DNA of 18,130 bases from Akkermansiaceae bacterium UBA3385 (GCA_002358905.1 DEPT01000074.1:1-18130), one strand, 5' to 3'. Positions 1-5,723 are shown, numbered from the stretch's first letter. Program-made: numbers and translations. Notes: generated by a model not told the origin, from the letters alone.

Positions 1-48
1 GCTCCCACCACCACCACGGCTACCGGTTCCACCTCTGAGGAGGCCTGA
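1..48 (+). CDS. C-terminal end of an unidentified protein (partial)
   Basis: Reading frame 1 gives fifteen residues ending S-T-S-E-E-A and then a TGA at 46-48. The tail is rich in Thr and Ser and ends with acidic residues, like a disordered C-terminus. The gene starts upstream of the window, so nothing can be said about its function. The strong hairpin at 84-113 directly downstream fits a gene end here. Confidence 0.55.
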   Translation, partial: APTTTTATGSTSEEA

Positions 49-83
49 GCCCCTGGTGAGCTAGCAAAAGCTTAATCACTAAA

Positions 84-126
84 CCGCCGCAGTTGCCCAC
101 GCAGCTGCGGCGGTCTTCATTTTGTT
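84..126 (+). terminator. Rho-independent terminator
   Basis: The stem pairs 84-95 with 102-113: nine perfect GC-rich pairs (CCGCCGCAG with CTGCGGCGG), then a T-G wobble and two more pairs around a 6-nt loop. A T-rich stretch follows at 114-126. It lies 36 bp after the stop at 48 and before the promoter at 169-197, so it isolates the upstream gene from the next unit. Confidence 0.85.
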
Positions 127-168
127 GCGGCCTTGCGGGGGCGCTTATTTCTTTATGATGGGCTATGC

Positions 169-197
169 TTGACCGGAGATGCCCTGTTGTGTATAAT
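169..197 (+). promoter_or_regulatory. Near-consensus sigma-70 promoter for the 205-1311 gene
   Basis: The -35 box TTGACC (169-174), a 17-nt spacer and the -10 box TATAAT (192-197) differ from the E. coli consensus at one base. Only seven nucleotides separate the -10 box from the ATG at 205, so transcription should begin at or one base before that ATG. It also decides the start: an upstream TTG in the same frame at 133 lies outside such a transcript. Confidence 0.75.
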
Positions 198-204
198 CCC
201 TACC

Positions 205-1311
205 ATGTACAGTAGAAGCATCGTCCTGAATATCATCTGTGTGGCCCTGGCGGCGTGTGTGGCGGCGGGACATTGCGGGGTGCCAGTGGTGGCAGCGGGG
301 GTATTTGTCGCCCTTGTGGTCTGGCTGTGTAATGAGGCGTGGTATGTGGCGGCGTCGCTTCCTGCTCTGCTTGCGGGCGCCTGGGCTGCCGTGCGCCGGA
401 AGCGTGTATCGGCCTCGGTGGAGAAGAAGATATATCATACCACCTCATTGCTCCTTCTGCTGGTGCCGCATGTTCTGTTTGCGGCGCTGTATCTGGCCAA
501 TTCCCTGACCTCCGGCCTGCTGGCGGCGGAGCTGGGGCTGCCGATATCCACCGCCTTGTTTGGCTGTGCGTATCTGGCGGTGGTGCTGCTGTGGTTCTGT
601 TCGCTTTTCCGGGCAGTGAAGCCCATGTCTCTGGAGGTGCTGTGGACCTGCCTCTTTGAGCCCGAGCTTTACCGGTCGCAGGAGGATGAGGCCGCTGCCG
701 CTCCTGCTTCTCCGGCACCGGCGGCCCCCTCTGCCGCTGCGCCCCGGCACCCGGAGGTGTGTAAACTGGCATCCGATGGCCTGTTGTATTATGGCCGCCC
801 TGAGCTGGAGGTGTTGAATCCTCACCTGCGTGCCCGGCTGGCGGTTGGCGCAGTGTTGCTGCTGCTGGTTCTGCTGGTGGCCGGCATGGCCGTGCAGTGC
901 TATCCGGTCTCCTTGGCGGGCAGCGCGCTCTGCGGGCTGCTGGCGCTGGTATTCGGGGGTGTGGCGGTGACGCTGCTTCGTGCACCTGGCCGCTGGCGTG
1001 AGAAACTGAGCCGCGCGGAGTACGCCGTCACCCTCGAGGCTGTTTATGTGGCAGAGGGGCAGGTGCTCCGCTGTTATCCTCTTGATAAGAAACTCCTGAT
1101 GCATTATGAGGAAGTATCAGGCAATACGGGTACCATTTACCTGGACCACCCGTCCCTGCATAAGGGGACGCTGGGCAAGCTTTTTGCCCGCGCGGGAGCG
1201 GTCAATGTGAGCGGCCAGAATGACCTTTCTGCCCCGTTATCGGGCCTTGTCCAGATAGCCGATGCAAGGCGCGTCTATCACCTTATCAAAGAACTGCAGC
1301 AGGGGGAATAG
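205..1311 (+). CDS. Multi-pass membrane protein with probable C-terminal PH-like domain
   Basis: The 368-residue protein has hydrophobic segments near residues 6-42, 46-63, 81-100, 114-135, 211-230 and 236-258. An Ala/Pro-rich linker (162-182) divides it into two membrane halves. The soluble C-terminus (about 272-366) begins with strands such as Y-A-V-T-L-E-A and ends L-V-Q-I-A-D-A-R-R-V-Y-H-L-I. This pattern resembles bacterial PH-like (bPH2/DUF304) domains, which normally follow membrane helices. That assignment is inference from sequence pattern. The frame is open back to a TTG at 133, but the promoter at 169-197 favours ATG 205. No Shine-Dalgarno motif precedes it. Role unknown; it heads a run of envelope genes. 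Confidence 0.8.
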   Translation: MYSRSIVLNIICVALAACVAAGHCGVPVVAAGVFVALVVWLCNEAWYVAASLPALLAGAWAAVRRKRVSASVEKKIYHTTSLLLLLVPHVLFAALYLANSLTSGLLAAELGLPISTALFGCAYLAVVLLWFCSLFRAVKPMSLEVLWTCLFEPELYRSQEDEAAAAPASPAPAAPSAAAPRHPEVCKLASDGLLYYGRPELEVLNPHLRARLAVGAVLLLLVLLVAGMAVQCYPVSLAGSALCGLLALVFGGVAVTLLRAPGRWREKLSRAEYAVTLEAVYVAEGQVLRCYPLDKKLLMHYEEVSGNTGTIYLDHPSLHKGTLGKLFARAGAVNVSGQNDLSAPLSGLVQIADARRVYHLIKELQQGE

Positions 1312-1341
1312 GCTAAGCTGACAACAATCCTGATACGAGAT

Positions 1342-1800
1342 ATGGTACATGCTTTTCTTTGCTCGATTTTATTTGTCTCACTTCTGCCTGGTGTTGTGCA
1401 GGATGGGGAGTCAATGGCGCTTTATGGGGTGAAGGTGGAGAAAGCCCGGAAGTTTGTGAAGGGTAATCCGTCGCCTGAGGTGTTGCGAAGCATGGTTCGC
1501 AAGATGAATAAGAGACTCGCAAAACGCGGCATCTCACTGAAGGGCGGGTATGGCTTTACCATGGAAACCGCCTGGATGCTGCCGACCGGTATGAATGATG
1601 ATGATGTGCTGGACTGCATTCCCGGTTATGCGTGCTACGAGACGGTAGAAGCGCACGTCAGCCCCGATGGCCGCCGCTATATCATCCGACCTGGCCTGAT
1701 TGACTACAAGGACAAAACGTATTCGGTCAACATCTGGTTCGATGTGACCAACAACCGGGATTATCGTAAGTCTTACCTTTTTCCGCTGATGTGGGCCTAG
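1342..1800 (+). CDS. Small secreted protein of unknown function
   Basis: The 152-residue protein begins with a short hydrophobic segment (A-F-L-C-S-I-L-F-V-S-L-L, about residues 4-17) that looks like a signal peptide, followed by a basic helical stretch (31-62). The C-terminal part is predicted beta-rich, with two cysteines (C92, C98) that could form a disulfide outside the cytoplasm. I do not recognise a family. An alternative start at ATG 1414 has a good GGGGAG motif just upstream and would give a 128-residue protein without the signal peptide. I prefer 1342 because the leader looks functional. It lies 30 bp after the previous gene on the same strand, probably cotranscribed, and its stop overlaps the stop of the converging gene at 1797. 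Confidence 0.65.
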   Translation: MVHAFLCSILFVSLLPGVVQDGESMALYGVKVEKARKFVKGNPSPEVLRSMVRKMNKRLAKRGISLKGGYGFTMETAWMLPTGMNDDDVLDCIPGYACYETVEAHVSPDGRRYIIRPGLIDYKDKTYSVNIWFDVTNNRDYRKSYLFPLMWA

Positions 1801-2489
1801 CGGCGCTTTTTGTAGCGCGGCTTGCGGCGGGTGGGGCGGAGGAGCCGGTAGAGGAAGAACAGGCACGATGCCCCCGTCATGGTGGAGAAGGCCCCCAGTG
1901 TGATGGACAGCTCCCAAAGCAGCCAGAAGTTATCAATGTTACTGCACTGCGGATTTTCCGCCAGATAGAGCACGGGTACATTGTCCCTGTGCTTGCTCAG
2001 AGTATCTAACGATTTCCGGGTCATCCAGTAGTACGAGGCTCCTGCCTTTCCTTTGATGTGGTTTCCCTCGGGAGTGTGGAATTCATAGGTGAACCAGATT
2101 TTGCGGTGCGGCCCTTTTCCGGAGAACGTCCGGTGCATTTCAACATCCGTGATATTGCCGCGAGCCCGGGTTCCGTGGTTGACCAGAGCGCTGCTGGTGC
2201 TGTATTCGTAATGGGCGGCGTAGCCTGTCAGCGCCGAGACTTCCAGCAGCACTCCGCAGAGCAGCCAGCCCAGGAGAATCTGGATATCCCTATCTCTGTG
2301 CTGCCCCCAGGCGCCCAGGGCAAAGATGCCGAAGAAAACAGCCCCCAGCTGCCCCAGAAGCATGGGAAACCAGGCGGTGCCCCACGTGGCGGCGCCTGTG
2401 ATGTACAACACGGCCTGATACACCACCACCACCACGCAGACAAGTGCCAGCATGAGCATGAACAGGCAGAGGATGAGGGGCGGAAGCAT
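1797..2489 (-). CDS. DUF3592-like integral membrane protein
   Basis: The 230-residue protein has three N-terminal hydrophobic segments (about 3-31, 37-62, 69-93). A soluble stretch (about 100-185) follows, then one more helix (about 188-217) and a very basic tail (R-R-K-P-R-Y-K-K-R-R). The soluble part reads G-T-R-A-R-G-N-I-T, then W-F-T-Y-E-F-H-T-P-E-G, then V-P-V-L-Y-L-A-E-N-P. That order, a variable strand, a Y-x-F/Y strand with a turn, and V-x-V-x-Y-x-x-x-N-P, is typical of DUF3592. The family has no established function. The gene converges with 1342-1800 and diverges from 2590-2967. It has its own promoter at 2505-2533, about 15 nt before the start. Confidence 0.75.
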   Translation of the reverse strand: MLPPLILCLFMLMLALVCVVVVVYQAVLYITGAATWGTAWFPMLLGQLGAVFFGIFALGAWGQHRDRDIQILLGWLLCGVLLEVSALTGYAAHYEYSTSSALVNHGTRARGNITDVEMHRTFSGKGPHRKIWFTYEFHTPEGNHIKGKAGASYYWMTRKSLDTLSKHRDNVPVLYLAENPQCSNIDNFWLLWELSITLGAFSTMTGASCLFFLYRLLRPTRRKPRYKKRR

Positions 2490-2504
2490 GGATGTGTTGC
2501 GGGA

Positions 2505-2533
2505 ATTGTATCAGCCGGGGCTTGAATTTACAA
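2505..2533 (-). promoter_or_regulatory. Promoter for the 2489-1797 gene
   Basis: On the minus strand a TTGTAA -35 box (2528-2533), a 17-nt spacer and a TACAAT -10 box (2505-2510) lie 15 nt before the ATG at 2489. The predicted leader is about 9 nt, with no Shine-Dalgarno motif. Confidence 0.6.
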
Positions 2534-2545
2534 GTCTGCTGTTGT

Positions 2546-2574
2546 TTGAATTGCATTTCGCTGGCAGATATAAT
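2546..2574 (+). promoter_or_regulatory. Promoter for the 2590-5180 gene group
   Basis: The -35 box TTGAAT (2546-2551), a 17-nt spacer and a perfect TATAAT (2569-2574) precede ATG 2590 by 15 nt. This promoter is divergent from the one at 2505-2533; the two -35 boxes are only 12 nt apart. It sets the start of the next gene at 2590 rather than an in-frame ATG at 2452, which lies upstream of the promoter. Confidence 0.7.
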
Positions 2575-2589
2575 ATAGTTACGGGTGTT

Positions 2590-2967
2590 ATGAAGTCCAG
2601 AGATAAGATACTCATCTGTTCCCTCTGCAATGCTCTTGGGCCGTTCCTGCTGTCTTCAGTCATCGCGATTCCTTGCCTGCCTGCATTCATCTGCTGGCTA
2701 TTCATGCGGGGCGATGCGGATGCCGAGGTGGCTGATTATGCACGCCGCCGCCTGAACGTGGCGATTTCGTGGACAATATGGTTCTATGCCTCTCTGTATC
2801 TGTGCCTGGTAATCATTGGATTTATCCCTCTGTTCATTCTTGGCATCTGGTGGATTATTGCCTGTGTGAAGGATCTCCTCCGTGCCAGTTCCGAGGACAC
2901 GAGCTACCGTTTCGGTCTGACCATTCCGTTTATTTGCCCCCGCAAGTCCGGGGATGGTGAACCTTGA
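2590..2967 (+). CDS. DUF4870/Tic20-like small membrane protein
   Basis: The 125-residue protein has a hydrophobic segment at about 10-37, then the sequence E-V-A-D-Y-A-R-R-R-L-N-V-A-I-S-W, followed by a long double-helix segment (about 59-95). The stretch 'acidic, A-R/x-x-L-N, hydrophobic' between two membrane segments is the hallmark of DUF4870 (Tic20-like) proteins. These are small membrane proteins without a settled function. The frame extends back to 2452, but the TATAAT promoter at 2569-2574 supports 2590. The stop codon overlaps a possible TTG start of the following gene, and the two are probably one transcript. Confidence 0.75.
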   Translation: MKSRDKILICSLCNALGPFLLSSVIAIPCLPAFICWLFMRGDADAEVADYARRRLNVAISWTIWFYASLYLCLVIIGFIPLFILGIWWIIACVKDLLRASSEDTSYRFGLTIPFICPRKSGDGEP

Positions 2968-2981
2968 ATAATCCATTAAAG

Positions 2982-4223
2982 ATGAAAACTTTTTTAGCCA
3001 GGATACGATGGATGCTGGGGCGCAGCTGGGGGGTGCCGGTGCTGGCCGCGCTGGGCTCCTGGCTGTGCATGTTTGCCATCCATGGAGTTTGTAGCCTGAT
3101 CAGCGGGGTAGGGGTGAGGATGCGCATGCTTCTGGGATGGATAAACAGCGCTATCTGGCTGGTACTGTGGCTGCTGCTGCTGGGACTGGTGGTGTGGCTT
3201 CTGGTGTTTACCGTCCGCCGCTTGATACAGCGGCAGTGGAAGGCTCTGCTTGCCTGGGTATGGTCTGCTCTGGCCGTTAAGCTCATGTCGATGGCCATAA
3301 CAGTAGGCGTGTTTATCACCGCGTTTTCCTATCAGGATGATTTTACTTACGGTCTCAAGGTGCCGGAGGAATGTGCGCCGGGCGGGACTCATGGCATGGC
3401 TGTGCCGCGTGGCATGCACTTCCAGCCGCCTTTGCATGAGGGAGATGACGCTGAGCTGCCGGCTGTGGTGCAGCAATATGCTGACCTGTGCAAGGTGGAT
3501 ACGTTTATGTGCGTGGATGGTGACGAGGAGTTGCCCTCCACTGCTCCGAATCTGGAGAAGCTGGCGGCGGAGGCACCGGAGCTGTTGCATGAATATGGGC
3601 TTCGTGCATACTGCCACGAGACGCTGACCCCGGGGTTCCACGCATGCAGGCATCTCGAAAGCCTGCACCATCCGGATGCGGCGGCGTATCTTGGTAAACA
3701 TTACCTGAGCGAGCACCGGATGTATTCGCTTGCCAATGGCTGGGGGTATTTGCTGGGTAATGGACACAGCTGTTCGGATATTTATGCCCGGAAGGGGATG
3801 CAGTTGCTGGATGAATCGCTGGCGCCGCTGGCCGCCAGGGCAGACCGGGAGACTCTGGATTCCCTGGTGCCTGCGCTGCCAGATAAGCCGTTCATCATGC
3901 TTGCGCAGGTCGGGCAGCCGGGTATGTACAGACTGGTGCTGGTGGCTCCGGCGGATTATCCCGCGGGTACTTTCTGCGTGAATGCCCGTGAATACACACA
4001 GAACAAGACGCTCAGCATTCGGAACAGGCAGATTCAGGTTCTGCGCACCAAGAATTATCGAAAGATCTGCCAGCTTTCGGAACCGGTTGACTTCACCGTG
4101 TACAGCGGCGAGTGGGGAGAGTACTATGCCTCTGTGTGGGAGCTGCATTTTACCCCGGACGATGGTAAACCCTCCCGCTGTGTGAACTCCCTGCTCTACC
4201 TCATGCAGGGCTGGAGCCGATAA
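2982..4223 (+). CDS. Membrane protein with three N-terminal helices and large soluble domain; family unknown
   Basis: The 413-residue protein has hydrophobic segments at about 18-42, 54-78 and 88-115. About 300 soluble residues follow, with scattered Cys and His (for example the stretch H-E-T-L-T-P-G-F-H-A-C-R-H) and no motif I recognise. With an odd number of helices the large domain may lie on the opposite side from the N-terminus, but this is not shown. ATG 2982 is chosen. A TTG at 2964, overlapping the stop of the previous gene and preceded by GGGGA, would add six residues and imply translational coupling. It lies 14 bp after DUF4870 and 15 bp before the thioredoxin-like gene, so the three are probably an operon. 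Confidence 0.75.
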   Translation: MKTFLARIRWMLGRSWGVPVLAALGSWLCMFAIHGVCSLISGVGVRMRMLLGWINSAIWLVLWLLLLGLVVWLLVFTVRRLIQRQWKALLAWVWSALAVKLMSMAITVGVFITAFSYQDDFTYGLKVPEECAPGGTHGMAVPRGMHFQPPLHEGDDAELPAVVQQYADLCKVDTFMCVDGDEELPSTAPNLEKLAAEAPELLHEYGLRAYCHETLTPGFHACRHLESLHHPDAAAYLGKHYLSEHRMYSLANGWGYLLGNGHSCSDIYARKGMQLLDESLAPLAARADRETLDSLVPALPDKPFIMLAQVGQPGMYRLVLVAPADYPAGTFCVNAREYTQNKTLSIRNRQIQVLRTKNYRKICQLSEPVDFTVYSGEWGEYYASVWELHFTPDDGKPSRCVNSLLYLMQGWSR

Positions 4224-4238
4224 CCCTCAACATATATC

Positions 4239-5180
4239 ATGCGAATAATGAAACATGCTCTGCTTGCTGGATTGATGGTGCCCTCTGTGCTGCTGAGCCC
4301 GGTTGCGGCAGCAGCGGAATGGCTGAGCGATTTGCCTGCCGCCTGTCGGCAGGCAGCGCAGGAGAATAAGCTCGTGCTCATTGACTTCACCGGCTCCGAC
4401 TGGTGCAGTGCCTGTGTGCGGCTGCGCCGCACGGTGCTGGATTCGCCGGCCTTCCTGGAGTTTTCATCCACCCGCTTTGTGCTGATGGAGGTGGATTTGC
4501 CGCGGAGGAAGAGTTTTGACCAGAAACTGCTGCGCCGGAATGAGGAGATTGCGAATCATTATGGCGTGGGCGGATTCCCCACGCTGATGGTCATCAACCC
4601 GCAGGGGGAAGTGATGGGCGGCTTTCAGAATGGTGATGTGACGGTGGCTGAAGCCTGCAAGCTGCTGGAGGGTGCTTGTGAGGCTGCCTCTTTGTTCCGG
4701 AAGGCTGCTGCACAGACGGGGGAGGAGCGTGCCCGCACCTTGTTCCGCATTTACCAGAGTTTCCCGGAGAGTAAGTCTTTTGCGGGGGCGCGTGAGAAGC
4801 TGATGCAGGATATCCTGGCGGCTGATTCGACTGACGCAACCGGAATCCGCGCGATTGTGGCGGCAAAGGAACAGGCTTCTCTTTTCCTCTCGCAGCGCGA
4901 GACCGTGCCGCACGCCAGCCCGGAGCTGGGGCGTATGCTGGAGCAGCAGCTGGCTGATGCCTTGCCGGAGAATCGCACGGAGGTGATGATGGCCCGCTGC
5001 CAGCATGCCATGGCCATCGCGGATTCCGTGGAGGAGATTGAGTCCACACGACGCATGTTCGAGGAGCTGCAGCCGCTGCTTCCGGCTCGGGAAGCAGTCG
5101 AGCTGCAGCGTTTCCTGGATAAGTATTTCCGCGACCCCGATGCGCTTCTCCAGATGCTTCGCACCAGCCGTCCGCGATGA
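4239..5180 (+). CDS. Periplasmic thioredoxin-like protein with helical C-terminal extension
   Basis: The 313-residue protein has a signal peptide (hydrophobic core about 7-24, A-A-A-A at 23-26). A thioredoxin fold (about 30-150) follows, with the redox motif W55-C56-S-A-C59 and the cis-proline loop G-G-F-P114-T. It resembles the Thioredoxin_7/DsbD-gamma-like group, in which the active site sits in a W-C-x-x-C-x-x-[LM] context. The remaining residues (about 150-313) are predicted helical, without Cys pairs, and may be an interaction module. The likely role is thiol-disulfide exchange on secreted proteins; the partner is unknown. ATG 4239 is used; a second ATG nine bases on is equally possible. 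It is the last gene of the group from 2590, and no terminator is visible before the element at 5239. Confidence 0.85.
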   Translation: MRIMKHALLAGLMVPSVLLSPVAAAAEWLSDLPAACRQAAQENKLVLIDFTGSDWCSACVRLRRTVLDSPAFLEFSSTRFVLMEVDLPRRKSFDQKLLRRNEEIANHYGVGGFPTLMVINPQGEVMGGFQNGDVTVAEACKLLEGACEAASLFRKAAAQTGEERARTLFRIYQSFPESKSFAGAREKLMQDILAADSTDATGIRAIVAAKEQASLFLSQRETVPHASPELGRMLEQQLADALPENRTEVMMARCQHAMAIADSVEEIESTRRMFEELQPLLPAREAVELQRFLDKYFRDPDALLQMLRTSRPR

Positions 5181-5229
5181 TGCTGGCATTGTTGATTCAG
5201 CCAGGGCGCAAATCGCCAGTAATAAAGGC
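5181..5229. other. Intergenic sequence after the thioredoxin-like gene
   Basis: No gene, hairpin or promoter is evident in these 49 bases. They form the left flank of the element that begins at 5239. Confidence 0.5.
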
Positions 5230-5238
5230 CAAATAATT
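5230..5238. repeat. Left copy of 9-bp target site duplication
   Basis: CAAATAATT at 5230-5238 is repeated exactly in direct orientation at 5666-5674, immediately outside the two terminal inverted repeats. This is the pattern left by DDE-type transposition with a 9-bp stagger. Confidence 0.8.
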
Positions 5239-5254
5239 CACATGTGTCCCAAAG
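5239..5254 (+). repeat. Left terminal inverted repeat
   Basis: CACATGTGTCCCAAAG is the exact reverse complement of 5650-5665. Its outer eight bases, CACATGTG, are themselves palindromic. Confidence 0.85.
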
Positions 5255-5335
5255 TATTTCACAATTAACTGCATTATCAACACCGTTTGGCGCCTGCTCC
5301 CCCCTCTTTATGCGCTAAAGATGGCGATTTGGCGG

Positions 5336-5350
5336 GCAGGCGAAGCCTGC
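5336..5350 (+). repeat. Left-arm hairpin 1 (GAA triloop)
   Basis: A six-pair stem GCAGGC/GCCTGC closes on the triloop GAA (5342-5344). The mirror copy at 5607-5621 keeps the same stem and, read inward on the minus strand, has GCA as its loop. Confidence 0.8.
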
Positions 5351-5360
5351 GGAATTTTGA

Positions 5361-5375
5361 GCCCACGAAGTGGGC
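5361..5375 (+). repeat. Left-arm hairpin 2 (GAA triloop)
   Basis: A six-pair stem GCCCAC/GTGGGC closes on GAA (5367-5369). The corresponding right-arm hairpin (5584-5596) has a different stem sequence that is still fully paired, a compensatory difference. Confidence 0.8.
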
Positions 5376-5387
5376 GAAAGAAAGAAG

Positions 5388-5424
5388 GCCGGGGTAAGAG
5401 CGCGTCAGCGCTCGCAGCCCCGGC
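5388..5424 (+). repeat. Left-arm hairpin 3 (two-level stem)
   Basis: The outer stem GCCGGGG (5388-5394) pairs with CCCCGGC (5418-5424). The inner stem GAGCGC (5398-5403) pairs with GCGCTC (5408-5413) around GTCA. The right-arm counterpart is 5534-5572. Confidence 0.8.
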
Positions 5425-5443
5425 TAGGCTAAAAAAAGTTTCA

Positions 5444-5515
5444 GAGCCCGCGGAGCGGGTGACAGAGCGGTGGCTTAACTTGTTGCGATTGTTCTGTCAC
5501 CCGCTCCGCGGGCTC
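5444..5515. repeat. Central 23-bp perfect inverted repeat
   Basis: Bases 5444-5466 are the exact reverse complement of 5493-5515, with a 26-nt spacer (5467-5492) at the symmetry centre of the element. Each half contains a smaller CCCGC-GGA-GCGGG hairpin. A single-stranded form could therefore fold either as one long stem or as two short ones. Confidence 0.85.
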
Positions 5516-5533
5516 CGTCATGTTTTGTTTGTT

Positions 5534-5572
5534 GGCAGGGGCTGCGCCCGCTGACGCGGGCTTACCCCTGCC
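5534..5572 (-). repeat. Right-arm hairpin 3 (two-level stem)
   Basis: The outer stem GGCAGGGG (5534-5541) pairs with CCCCTGCC (5565-5572). The inner stem GCCCGC (5546-5551) pairs with GCGGGC (5556-5561) around TGAC. Compared with 5388-5424, both stems differ by paired substitutions. Confidence 0.8.
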
Positions 5573-5583
5573 TCTCCTCTATA

Positions 5584-5596
5584 GCCCCTCCGGGGC
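5584..5596 (-). repeat. Right-arm hairpin 2 (GGA triloop on minus strand)
   Basis: The stem GCCCC/GGGGC closes on TCC on the plus strand, which is GGA on the minus strand. It is the mirror of 5361-5375, one pair shorter. Confidence 0.75.
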
Positions 5597-5606
5597 TTAA
5601 AGTTCC

Positions 5607-5621
5607 GCAGGCTGCGCCTGC
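5607..5621 (-). repeat. Right-arm hairpin 1 (GCA triloop on minus strand)
   Basis: The stem GCAGGC/GCCTGC closes on TGC on the plus strand, which is GCA on the minus strand. It is the mirror of 5336-5350 with an identical stem. Confidence 0.8.
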
Positions 5622-5649
5622 CCGACAAACTCCCATTTGGCGCAGCTTT

Positions 5650-5665
5650 CTTTGGGACACATGTG
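5650..5665 (-). repeat. Right terminal inverted repeat
   Basis: CTTTGGGACACATGTG matches the left terminal repeat 16 of 16 in inverted orientation. The match stops at the next inner base. Confidence 0.85.
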
Positions 5666-5674
5666 CAAATAATT
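5666..5674. repeat. Right copy of 9-bp target site duplication
   Basis: CAAATAATT is identical to 5230-5238 and directly abuts the right terminal repeat. Confidence 0.8.
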
Positions 5675-5694
5675 AAGGAAAAGTTAAATATCGC

Positions 5695-5723
5695 TTGACT
5701 AAACACCGAAATTCTGGTATTTA
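5695..5723 (+). promoter_or_regulatory. Promoter for fmt
   Basis: TTGACT (5695-5700), a 17-nt spacer and TATTTA (5718-5723) precede the fmt ATG at 5730 by only six nucleotides. The predicted first transcribed base is therefore the A of the ATG. The -35 box lies 20 bp beyond the right target duplication of the inserted element. Confidence 0.65.

Larger units (their letters stand above)
5239..5665. mobile_element. 427-bp MITE-like element with terminal inverted repeats and hairpin-rich arms
   Basis: The element is bounded by perfect 16-bp terminal inverted repeats (5239-5254 and 5650-5665) and flanked by a 9-bp direct duplication. It encodes no credible protein. Aligning the left arm with the reverse complement of the right arm shows them to be diverged copies over about 130 bp. 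Each arm carries, from the outside in, a GCAGGC hairpin, a GCCC hairpin, a two-level GC-rich hairpin, and half of a central 23-bp perfect inverted repeat. Lack of coding capacity, terminal repeats and a target duplication make it a MITE-like, non-autonomous element. The TIR starts CACATGTGTCCC; I cannot name the transposase family, though a 9-bp duplication fits several DDE families. It sits about 30 bp upstream of the fmt promoter. Confidence 0.8.

Noticed and set aside
233..985. 250-codon minus-strand open frame opposite the PH-like membrane protein
   Set aside because: Pro/Arg/Ala-rich translation without domain features; shadow of a GC-rich gene.
2420..2440. CAC-triplet run that looks like a His-tag or microsatellite
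   Set aside because: On the minus strand it encodes consecutive valines of the first membrane helix of the DUF3592-like protein.
2452..2589. Upstream ATG (2452) for the DUF4870-like gene
   Set aside because: It lies upstream of the promoter at 2546-2574 and inside the divergent gene; the extension has no membrane or domain features of the family.
2994..4148. 384-codon minus-strand open frame opposite the three-helix membrane protein
   Set aside because: It is rich in His, Gln and Arg as expected for an antisense shadow; the plus strand has membrane segments and operon context.
5239..5665. CRISPR array or attC site as an explanation for the repeats
   Set aside because: There are no regularly spaced direct repeats with unique spacers. 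The structure is a two-armed inverted repeat with a target duplication.
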